Both the position numbers and the translations under genes were made by a program. The notes beneath the pieces were generated by a model. It did no database searches. It was not told the DNA's origin and was given only the letters and a program-made list of their open reading frames with translations. From Cytophagales bacterium WSM2-2 (GTDB lineage Bacteria; Bacteroidota; Bacteroidia; Cytophagales; Cyclobacteriaceae), in assembly GCA_015472025.1 (NCBI GenBank), contig BNHL01000001.1:1240001-1304000 (forward strand): a stretch of 64,000 nt of DNA, written 5' to 3'. Each line of letters starts with the position of its first letter. Position 1 is the stretch's first letter. Below, one piece after another: positions 43,513 to 51,413 of this stretch.

Positions 43513-44145
43513 ATGAAAAAAATTGCACTACTCTTATTGTCAATGCTGCCTTTAATCACTTTTGCTCAATTCAAAAAAGGAGATGTTTTTCTGGGGGGAA
43601 CGCTCTCAACGAGTTTACAGAACACGGACTCCAGAACAAGCCCGTTCTCAGCATCAAACGCTACTAATAATAGTTTTGGTATTTCACCCAGCATTGGGTT
43701 TTTTATTAATTCAAAAATTGCAATTGGTGCATCACCCATCTACAATACATCCAAGCAAGTCCAGACATTTAGTGCCAGTACCACAACCGGTAAGTCAAAT
43801 TCCTATGGAGTCGGCTCGTTCGTTCGATATTATCTGCCGATTTCAAATTCAATTTATTTCACGTTGCAAGGGTCTGTGAGCTTCCTTCGTGGTACATCCG
43901 AGACAACCCAGGTAAATGGAACAACTGTAAATACCATAATCGAGCAATCGCAATACACGGTAAGTGCTCTCGCGAAACCGGTATTCATTTTCTTCCCATC
44001 ACCAAAATGGGGAATTGAAACCGGGTTTGGCTCACTAAGTTATAACTACACCCGATTGCTGCCAGATTCAGGGGCCTCTACGGGGTTCGGCCTTAACGCT
44101 GGAACATTTACGTTTGGTGTCTCCTATTACTTCATCAAGAAATAA
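43513..44145 (+). CDS. Outer-membrane beta-barrel protein
   Basis: 210 residues. Signal peptide MKKIALLLLSMLPLITFAQ, then FKKGDVFLGGTLSTSLQ and repeated amphipathic strands (FGISPSIGFFINSKIAIGASP, YGVGSFVRYYLPISNSIYFTLQGSVSFLRG, TFTFGVSYYFIKK ending in an aromatic-rich strand). This is the common OMP_b-brl type of Bacteroidota. Its end overlaps the convergent TauE gene by 11 nt. Ligand or role unknown. Confidence 0.85.
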   Translation: MKKIALLLLSMLPLITFAQFKKGDVFLGGTLSTSLQNTDSRTSPFSASNATNNSFGISPSIGFFINSKIAIGASPIYNTSKQVQTFSASTTTGKSNSYGVGSFVRYYLPISNSIYFTLQGSVSFLRGTSETTQVNGTTVNTIIEQSQYTVSALAKPVFIFFPSPKWGIETGFGSLSYNYTRLLPDSGASTGFGLNAGTFTFGVSYYFIKK

Positions 44146-44932
44146 AAAACTCTTTTAGGAGTATCCATATCCCGACTACAAGTGTGAACCACCCGAAAGC
44201 CTTTCGCAAGTAGAGCGCTGCAATTCGTCTAGATATGAAATTGCCGATGAGAATTCCTGCTACGGCCAACCCTGTGATCGTCAGCAGGAATTTCCAATCC
44301 ATTGAGTGTTTGAGAAGATCACCGGTGAATCCTGTAAGGGAGTTGATTGCAATCACAAAGAGCGAAGTACCTACGGCTGTCTTGAATGGCAATCCCGTTA
44401 GAAATACGAGTGCAGGAATGATGAGAAAACCACCGCCCGCTCCAACGAGTCCTGTGAGAAATCCGATTAGTGCTCCTTCAACGATTACCAGAAAAACACG
44501 AAACTTCCTGTTATCTGATTTTACTTCCTTTTTATTTCGGATTAGTTGAAAGGAAGCGAGCACCATAAGGAGCGCGAATGTCCCCAACAATAACTCGCGT
44601 TTCGTAAAAACAAAATTGTCTCCACGAAAAACAATTTCAGGAATGGCAGGCACTACCCAATGCCGTGTTGCGAAAATGGCAATGATGGCAGGGATACCGA
44701 ATAGAAAACCAGTCTTGATGTTCACCAGGTTTTCGCGGTACTTACGAATGGCCCCGACAAAACTAGTCACCCCGACTATAAATAAGGAGTACGCCTGGGC
44801 CAGCACCGGCTCAATACCAAAAAGATAAACGAGGATTGGGATGGACAGAATAGAACCGCCTCCACCCAAAAGACCAAGAACAATGCCTACAAAAACAGAA
44901 CAACAATAGCCTATAAATTCTGGTAAAGTCAC
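44135..44932 (-). CDS. TauE/SafE family sulfite or sulfonate exporter-like protein
   Basis: 265-residue inner-membrane protein with about eight membrane segments. The family repeats FVGIVLGLLGGGGSILSIPILVYLFGI near the N-terminus and GFLTGLVGAGGGFLIIPALVFLTGLPFKTAVGTSLFVIAINSLTGFTGDL in the second half are visible. The family moves anions such as sulfite, sulfoacetate or thiosulfate; the substrate here is unknown. It overlaps rlpA-like gene by 4 nt, as the second gene of that pair. Confidence 0.9.
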   Translation of the reverse strand: MTLPEFIGYCCSVFVGIVLGLLGGGGSILSIPILVYLFGIEPVLAQAYSLFIVGVTSFVGAIRKYRENLVNIKTGFLFGIPAIIAIFATRHWVVPAIPEIVFRGDNFVFTKRELLLGTFALLMVLASFQLIRNKKEVKSDNRKFRVFLVIVEGALIGFLTGLVGAGGGFLIIPALVFLTGLPFKTAVGTSLFVIAINSLTGFTGDLLKHSMDWKFLLTITGLAVAGILIGNFISRRIAALYLRKAFGWFTLVVGIWILLKEFFIS

Positions 44933-45618
44933 TTGGAGAGGTTGGTCACAAAAGAATCAGGAAATTCGCTTTTCAGTTTTTGCATAAAATCTGCGGCTTT
45001 GTTCTGGGATGAAAACGCAGTAAGTATCAAGCTGTAGTATTTCGACCCGTTGACCACCTTCACTTGCACAATCACTTTCTTTTTGTAGGAAGTTTTCAGG
45101 TGATCTGTGATACGAAGAAGATTGGCCAACTCCTGGTAAGTGCCCAATTGAATACCAAAACCTTTAGGACTGGTTTTTTCAATTTCCAGATCATAGAATT
45201 CTTTTTCTTCAACGGCAACATGATCAACTAATACGGGAATAGTCTTGCCTGTGCCGTCACCGCTATCGACAATTTCAATCTTCACGTCAGCGGTTCCCTG
45301 ATTGATGAATTTCAATTTTTCAGCGGCAGCGTGTGAAAGATCTATTACCCGGCCTTCCACGAATGGTCCGCGGTCATTGACGGTTACTGTCACCGATTCG
45401 TTATTCGCGAGGTTGGTGACTTTCACCACTGTTCCAAACGGAAGGGTTTTGTGCGCAGCGGTAAGTTTGCCTGCGTTGTATTTCTCGCCACTCGCTGTCG
45501 GTCTGCCTTCAAACGAGTTTGCATAAAATGATGCCTTGCCAGTTTGGACTTGCGCCAATGTTTGAAAACAATTCACTATTAAGATGAGAGAGGGAAGAAT
45601 CCTTAAGAATCGATTCAT
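44929..45618 (-). CDS. rlpA: RlpA-like septal ring lytic transglycosylase with SPOR domain
   Basis: 229 residues. Signal peptide to LAQ at about 22, then a double-psi beta-barrel domain (about 23-110) with GKASFYANSFEGRPTASGE, AAHKTLPFGTVVKVTNLANN and the catalytic-type NDRGPFVEGRVIDLSHAAA. The C-terminal 75 residues resemble a SPOR domain (FGIQLGTYQELANLLRITDHLK ... YSLILTAFSSQNKAADFMQKL), which targets denuded septal peptidoglycan. In Pseudomonas RlpA cleaves naked glycan strands. It is upstream of and coupled to the TauE-like gene. Confidence 0.9.
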   Translation of the reverse strand: MNRFLRILPSLILIVNCFQTLAQVQTGKASFYANSFEGRPTASGEKYNAGKLTAAHKTLPFGTVVKVTNLANNESVTVTVNDRGPFVEGRVIDLSHAAAEKLKFINQGTADVKIEIVDSGDGTGKTIPVLVDHVAVEEKEFYDLEIEKTSPKGFGIQLGTYQELANLLRITDHLKTSYKKKVIVQVKVVNGSKYYSLILTAFSSQNKAADFMQKLKSEFPDSFVTNLSK

Positions 45619-45678
45619 GAAGCGGATTTATGCAGAAAGTTAAGGTTCTTTTGCTGTTGGCGAAATCGCAACATGTTC

Positions 45679-45705
45679 AGCGGTCATACCGAATGACTGA
45701 CCGCT
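45679..45705. promoter_or_regulatory. Inverted repeat upstream of the PadR gene, possible operator
   Basis: AGCGGTCA (45679-45686) and TGACCGCT (45698-45705) are perfect inverted arms with an 11-nt spacer, 128 nt before the padR start. Just upstream, AACATGTT (45670-45677) is an 8-bp palindrome that resembles the ATGT/ACAT half-sites of known PadR operators. Either could be an autoregulatory site; this is inference. No T-run follows, so a terminator is unlikely. Confidence 0.35.
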
Positions 45706-45832
45706 ATCGCACAACAATCGATCTGTAATCGAACATTGCCTGCCCAAATTCACGGGAGAATAGCGCTTGAAAGCTGGTTTCTGTGTCTGGCACAGTTTTT
45801 AATACTACAAATAGGAATTAATTATTGATTTC

Positions 45833-46171
45833 ATGAAAAAATACCAGCTCGGTGAATTTGAAGAAGTAGTCCTGCTTACAGTAGGCGTCCTCTATGATGA
45901 AGCCTACGGAGTATCAATCAAAAAAGAAATTGAAGCCAGGCTCAACCGAAAAGTCAGCGTGGGTGCATTGCAAACAGCACTGAAGCGCATGGAAGACAAA
46001 GGCTACCTCAAATCGCGTGAAGGCGAAGCTACAGAAGAGCGGGCCGGCAGACCGAAAAAATATTTTCAGATCACCGCACTTGGAAAGCGCGCCATGGAAT
46101 ACACCAAAAGCACCCGCGATGAACTTTGGAGTGCTATTCCAAAGGTAGCGCTGAACCTGAAATTCGGATGA
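45833..46171 (+). CDS. PadR family transcriptional regulator
   Basis: 112 residues, the size of PadR subfamily 2 proteins with a winged helix and a short C-terminal helix. Motifs: LGEFEEVVLLTVGVLYDEAYGVSIKKEIE, the recognition helix region VSVGALQTALKRMEDKGYLKSREGE and the wing AGRPKKYFQITALGKRAM. PadR proteins repress genes near their own, often transporters, and respond to small ligands. The last codon and stop overlap the first permease start (ATGA), so regulator and transporter are cotranslated. Confidence 0.93.
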   Translation: MKKYQLGEFEEVVLLTVGVLYDEAYGVSIKKEIEARLNRKVSVGALQTALKRMEDKGYLKSREGEATEERAGRPKKYFQITALGKRAMEYTKSTRDELWSAIPKVALNLKFG

Positions 46172-48795
46172 GCACACGACCTCCTCAAATTTTTCAACGC
46201 TTCTTCCGGTGGTATTGCCATCCAAAGTTGCTGAAATACATCGAAGGAGACTTGATGGAATTATACTATGAAAGGTTAGAAGAAAAAGGAAAACGAAAAG
46301 CAGATTTAAGATTCATCATCGATGTGATTCTCTTGTTCAGGCCGGGAATCATCCGGCCGGCAGAAGGTCACAAAAATTTAAACAATTACGGTATGTATAA
46401 AAGTCATTTTAAAACGAGTTGGAGAAATCTTATCAGGAATAAGGGTTATGCAGCTATTAATATTGTCGGTCTTACGCTCGGTATCACTTGCAGCATCGTT
46501 CTTTTTCTGATTGTTAAGAAAGGAAACAGTTACGACAAATACCATGCGAAAGGCGACCGGATTTACAGGGCCGTAACCAAATCAAAAGGAAATGAAGGGT
46601 TCAAATACACACAAGGCATACCGGTTGAATTGCCCGATGCCCTGAAAGAAGATATTTCCGGAATTGAGGAAGTAGCGTTCACTTCTTATCGTAGAGGAAG
46701 CCTTATCTCCGTTTATAGCAACGGTCAGGTAAAAAAATACGAAGAGCCCAAAGGTCTGGCATTTACAGAACCTTCGTTCTTTAAATTATTCGACCGTAAA
46801 ATTTTAATCGGTTCAGCAGCTAAATGTCTTGACGACCCGCACGAAGCGATCATTTCACAAAAGTGGGCGCTAAAATATTTTGGAAAATCCGATCCTGTCG
46901 GAGAATTGGTTGAGTACGACAATGTTCAATACAAGATTACCTCCGTCATGGAAGACTTTCCTGACAACACCGATCTTCCGTTTGATCTCCTGCTTTCGTA
47001 TGCTACCGTCAAAATTCCTCCTGGCAAAAACGGCTGGAGTGGAATCTCCGATGGCGATAACTGTTATTTTTTATTGAAAGGAGGACAGTCAATTGCATCT
47101 GTCGAAGCTCAAATGCCGGCATTCGTCAAAAAACACATGGGTGATGATTCCGATGAAGCAGAAATCGCTTTCATCATGCAGCCACTGCATGCGATTCACT
47201 CCGATTCGCGCTTTGGGAACAACGGCACTAAGCTGCCGATAGAGTCACAAATCGCTTTCAGTATCATTGGTGTTTTCCTATTGATTACGGCTTGCATCAA
47301 TTTCATCAACCTGACCACTGCTGAAGCGATCAAGCGTGTTCGTGAAGTTGGAGTGCGAAAAGTATTAGGCAGTTCACGTAGGCAACTGGTCAGTCAGTTT
47401 CTTATTGAGGCTTTTACAATAACGATACTCGCGACATTGGTATCCTTGGGAGCTGTGCAACTTGCGCTTGGGTTCCTCAACCCAATGATGGAATTCTCTC
47501 TTTCCCTTAACCTGTTTTCTGACAGTAAGGTTTTACTGTTCTTGCTGGCACTTGTTATTGTCATTGCTTTTCTCTCGGGCCTTTATCCTGCATGGATGGT
47601 ATCAGGTTTTCAACCTGTGCTTGCTTTGAAGAATCAGATGAGCAGTGGTAAAAACTCAAGTGGATATGTCTTGCGCAAAGGATTAGTAGTGTTTCAATTT
47701 TTTATCTCTCAATTCTTCCTGATCACGACTATCATCCTCACCCGTCAAATGGATTTCCTGCAAAATCACGAAACGGGCTTTTCAAAGGAAGCCATCATCA
47801 CAGTGTCTATTCCAAAGCAACGAATTACTCCTGAGGCAAGAGCAGCAAATATTCACGCATTAAAAAATGAAGTGCTCCGACTGCCTGGTGTTGAGGATGC
47901 GAGTCTGAATTATTCACCGCCATCAAATAACTCTGTCCTCGGCTCTGATTTTTCAATGGTTGGAAGTGACAAGAACTATAACATGCAGTTTAAACAAGCA
48001 GATGGTGATTATATCAAACTCTACGATATCAAATTGATTGCAGGTGAACCATTACCTGACCTCGATTCCCTGACATGCATTGTTGTCAATGAAAAATTTG
48101 TGAAGACGGCAGGATTTGCAACGAACGAAGAAATTGTTGGAAAAGAAGTTTCGATGTGGGATAGGAAACTGACGGTGAAAGGAGTCGTGAAAGACTTTAA
48201 CACGCAATCACTGGGAAAAGCGATTGAGCCCGTTGTCCTTTTCAATGATGTGAACGGCTACCAAAATCTTTCTATCAAATTGAATATGGCCAGGATGACT
48301 GAGGCAGTGGAAAAAATAGAGAAGACATGGAAAGAAAAATATCCTGAGTTTATTTTCAGCTATTCCTTTGTCGATGAGCAGGTAAAAAATCTTTATCGCG
48401 GTGAACGCAAAATGGCTTCACTTCTCAACGCCTTTACCATCATTGCGATTCTCATCGGTTGCCTCGGCTTATTAGGATTAGTTGCTTTCATTGCTAACCG
48501 GAAAACAAAGGAAGTAGGAATACGAAAAGTACTGGGTGCATCTGTGGAAAGTATCATCTTCCTTTTCTCAAAGGAGTTTGGCAAACTGATCCTGATCGCA
48601 TTTGCTTTGTCAGCACCGCTTGCCGGCTTTGTCATGCACAAGATGCTACAAAAGTTCGCTTATAAAATTGAAATCGGGCCGTCTATCTTTTTGACAGGAC
48701 TGATCTTCAGTTCGCTGATCGTTTTCATTACCGTTGGCTATCGGTCATTCAAGGCATCAACTGCAAACCCGGTCAAAAGTTTGAAAACAGAATAA
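46168..48795 (+). CDS. MacB/FtsX-like permease 1 of 6, with N-terminal prefix domain
   Basis: 875 residues from the ATG at 46168 (MSTRPPQIFQRFFRW), which overlaps the padR stop by 4 nt; a longer form would intrude further into padR. Residues about 1-75 are a soluble prefix domain (FFRWYCHPKLLKYIEGDLMELYYERLEEKGKRKADL ... LLFRPGII). Then follow a membrane segment (about 100-120), a periplasmic MacB-like core, three membrane segments with EAIKRVREVGVRKVLGSSRRQL, a second periplasmic core, and a last membrane triplet with KTKEVGIRKVLGAS. These proteins work with an ABC ATPase; none is nearby. Substrate unknown. Confidence 0.9.
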   Translation: MSTRPPQIFQRFFRWYCHPKLLKYIEGDLMELYYERLEEKGKRKADLRFIIDVILLFRPGIIRPAEGHKNLNNYGMYKSHFKTSWRNLIRNKGYAAINIVGLTLGITCSIVLFLIVKKGNSYDKYHAKGDRIYRAVTKSKGNEGFKYTQGIPVELPDALKEDISGIEEVAFTSYRRGSLISVYSNGQVKKYEEPKGLAFTEPSFFKLFDRKILIGSAAKCLDDPHEAIISQKWALKYFGKSDPVGELVEYDNVQYKITSVMEDFPDNTDLPFDLLLSYATVKIPPGKNGWSGISDGDNCYFLLKGGQSIASVEAQMPAFVKKHMGDDSDEAEIAFIMQPLHAIHSDSRFGNNGTKLPIESQIAFSIIGVFLLITACINFINLTTAEAIKRVREVGVRKVLGSSRRQLVSQFLIEAFTITILATLVSLGAVQLALGFLNPMMEFSLSLNLFSDSKVLLFLLALVIVIAFLSGLYPAWMVSGFQPVLALKNQMSSGKNSSGYVLRKGLVVFQFFISQFFLITTIILTRQMDFLQNHETGFSKEAIITVSIPKQRITPEARAANIHALKNEVLRLPGVEDASLNYSPPSNNSVLGSDFSMVGSDKNYNMQFKQADGDYIKLYDIKLIAGEPLPDLDSLTCIVVNEKFVKTAGFATNEEIVGKEVSMWDRKLTVKGVVKDFNTQSLGKAIEPVVLFNDVNGYQNLSIKLNMARMTEAVEKIEKTWKEKYPEFIFSYSFVDEQVKNLYRGERKMASLLNAFTIIAILIGCLGLLGLVAFIANRKTKEVGIRKVLGASVESIIFLFSKEFGKLILIAFALSAPLAGFVMHKMLQKFAYKIEIGPSIFLTGLIFSSLIVFITVGYRSFKASTANPVKSLKTE

Positions 48796-48816
48796 AAAAT
48801 AATAAGTCCAATACAT

Positions 48817-51408
48817 ATGATTCAGCCTCCTCACATATTCCTTCGGTTCTTCCGGTGGTTTTGCCGCCCGGAGTTGAAGGATGCTATTGAAGGAGATTTG
48901 ATTGAGTTGTACCGGGAGAGTCGCCTCCAACATGGAAAGAGAAAAGCAGACATCAAATTCGCCGGAGATGTGGCACTCCTTTTTCGCCCTGGAATTATTC
49001 GATCATTTAAAGAAACTAACAGACTAAACTTCACCGATATGCTCGCTAACTATTTCAAAATTGCATTTCGCATCCTGGTCCGCAACAAAGGATATTCATT
49101 CATTAACATTTCAGGGCTGGCCATCGGCATGGCTGCTGCAATCCTAATTATGTTGTGGGTACAAAATGAAATCAGCTACGACCGGTTTCACCCAAATGCC
49201 GAGCGGACCTACAAAATGTTTAGTCGTGATAATAACAACGGACGACTAGACGTGTGGGGAAATACTTCAGCTCTGATTGCACCGGAGTTAAAACAATCCT
49301 ATGCAGAGGTGGAAGATGCTGTGCGTCATCGCAGAGTATTCTTCCTCGTAAAAGCAGGCCAGGAGCGTTTTAACGAGATGGGAGCTTTTACCGATCCTGG
49401 TTTTTTTTCCATGTTCGATTTCAAATTGCTCACCGGCAACAAGAGTGCCCTGGTTAACGACTTTGGGATCGTTCTTTCAAAAAAACTGGCGATCAAACTT
49501 TTTGGAAGTGTCGACTGCATCGGCAAAACAGTCATTGTCAATGACACCGATAATTTCAGCGTTACCGGAGTTTTGAATACACTTCCTGCGAATACTGAAT
49601 TTGATTTTGAATACCTGCTGCCATGGAATTATATGACAAGACTCGGTTGGGATAATGGCCAGACATGGGCCAACACCAACACGCAAACATTTGTCACACT
49701 AAAGACCGGGTCTTCTTTTGATTTATTTGATTCCAAAATCCGGAGTATTGTTAAAAGCCATATTCCGAAAGGAGACGGATCTACCCGCGAAGTTCTCACC
49801 CATCCACTGACAAAAGTGCATTTGTATTCGAATGCTGAAAACGGGGAACTGACCCGGGGTCGAATTGAAACAGTAGAGCTATTCATTGTTATTGCCGGGC
49901 TTGTTCTTCTCATTGCCTGCATCAACTTCATGAACCTGATGACCGCTCGAAGTGAGAAACGTGCTCAGGAAGTTGGCGTCCGGAAAATTGTAGGCGCCCT
50001 CAAGCGTTCTCTAGTAACTCAATTCATTAGTGAAAGCACGTTGCTAACGGTCATAGCTTTTGTAATGTCCCTTGCACTTGTTCAATTGGCGTTGGGAGCA
50101 TTCAATCAGATTGTGAACACGCAACTGCATTTGCCGTACGACAACTTACAGTTTTGGATGTATGCACTCGCACTGATTCTGCTTACCGGGCTCCTTGCTG
50201 GAAGTTACCCTGCGTTTTTTCTTTCCTCCTCAAAGCCTATCAAAGTATTGAAAGGAACATTTCATAAAGTAAATGCGCTTGTAACACCTCGAAAAGTCCT
50301 GGTTGTAATGCAATTCACTTTCGCAATTGTGTTAAGTCTATGCGCCCTCATGGTGCAACGTCAAATTCAGTTTGCACAAGACAGGGATGCGGGTTACAAC
50401 AAATCGAATGTTGCTTATAATTTCATGCAAGGTGAAATTCCAATTCACTTTGAATCGATCAAAAACGAACTCATTGCAAGCGGAGCTGCTGTTTCAGTCA
50501 CCCGCACATTTTCTCCCGTTATTTCCATCTGGAGCTTCGCAAGCGAATTAAGCTGGCAAGGCAGTGATGAATCAGACAAAAAAATAAATTTTTTACAATA
50601 CGGAGCCGATGCCGATCTGGCAAGGACCTTCGGAATGCAGGTGAAGCTGGGTCGCGACCTGGACATTAAGACTTTTCCGTCTGATACAACTGCAGTGCTC
50701 TTGAATGAAGCAGCTGTAGACATCATGCGACTGAAAGATCCGATTGGTGAAACTATCAAAGACAACACCGGAACAACCTGGCATGTCGTAGGAGTTGTCA
50801 AAGATTTTATTGTTCAATCCCCCTATGATCGCATCAACCCGATGATCATTAACGGGTGGACCGAACGTTATGGCGTTTTGAATTTCAAATTGAATCCGGC
50901 AAATGATCAGGCAACGAACCTGGCGCTGGCAGAAAAAGTTTTTAAAAAATACAATCCGGAATACCCTTTCGAATATTTCTTCGCTGAAGACTTTTACAAT
51001 CGCAAGTTTGGAAACGAACGGCAAACAGCTACTCTTGCAGCGTCATTTGCAGGGCTCACTATTTTCATCTCCTGTCTTGGATTATTCGGGCTGGCAGCTT
51101 ACATGGCCGAAAGCAGAACGAAAGAAATTGGAGTTCGCAAAGTGTTGGGTGCCTCAACATTGCGTATTACGACTTTGCTTTCCATCGACTTTGTGAAGTT
51201 GGTATTCATCGCTATACTCTTCGCCTCTCCTCTGGCGTGGTTCGTCATTAACAACTGGCTGCAATCATTCAATTATAGAGTATCTGTTGGAGTTGGAATT
51301 TTTATTCAGACAGGAATAGTTGCTATAGTCGTAGCGCTGGCCACTGTTATTTTCCAGGCAGTGAAGGCTGCTACTGCAAATCCTATCTCAAGCCTGAAAT
51401 CAGAGTAA
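48817..51408 (+). CDS. MacB/FtsX-like permease 2 of 6
   Basis: 863 residues, 21 nt behind permease 1. Prefix domain MIQPPHIFLRFFRWFCRPELKDAIEGDLIELYRE with an unusual Arg (CRPE) where the others have CHPE. The first membrane segment is in INISGLAIGMAAAILIMLWVQNEISYDRFH; the FtsX motifs are RSEKRAQEVGVRKIVGALKRSL and SRTKEIGVRKVLGASTLRIT. It ends in NPISSLKSE, the same C-terminal pattern as its neighbours. No ATPase is encoded beside it. Confidence 0.9.
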   Translation: MIQPPHIFLRFFRWFCRPELKDAIEGDLIELYRESRLQHGKRKADIKFAGDVALLFRPGIIRSFKETNRLNFTDMLANYFKIAFRILVRNKGYSFINISGLAIGMAAAILIMLWVQNEISYDRFHPNAERTYKMFSRDNNNGRLDVWGNTSALIAPELKQSYAEVEDAVRHRRVFFLVKAGQERFNEMGAFTDPGFFSMFDFKLLTGNKSALVNDFGIVLSKKLAIKLFGSVDCIGKTVIVNDTDNFSVTGVLNTLPANTEFDFEYLLPWNYMTRLGWDNGQTWANTNTQTFVTLKTGSSFDLFDSKIRSIVKSHIPKGDGSTREVLTHPLTKVHLYSNAENGELTRGRIETVELFIVIAGLVLLIACINFMNLMTARSEKRAQEVGVRKIVGALKRSLVTQFISESTLLTVIAFVMSLALVQLALGAFNQIVNTQLHLPYDNLQFWMYALALILLTGLLAGSYPAFFLSSSKPIKVLKGTFHKVNALVTPRKVLVVMQFTFAIVLSLCALMVQRQIQFAQDRDAGYNKSNVAYNFMQGEIPIHFESIKNELIASGAAVSVTRTFSPVISIWSFASELSWQGSDESDKKINFLQYGADADLARTFGMQVKLGRDLDIKTFPSDTTAVLLNEAAVDIMRLKDPIGETIKDNTGTTWHVVGVVKDFIVQSPYDRINPMIINGWTERYGVLNFKLNPANDQATNLALAEKVFKKYNPEYPFEYFFAEDFYNRKFGNERQTATLAASFAGLTIFISCLGLFGLAAYMAESRTKEIGVRKVLGASTLRITTLLSIDFVKLVFIAILFASPLAWFVINNWLQSFNYRVSVGVGIFIQTGIVAIVVALATVIFQAVKAATANPISSLKSE

Positions 51409-51413
51409 AGAAA

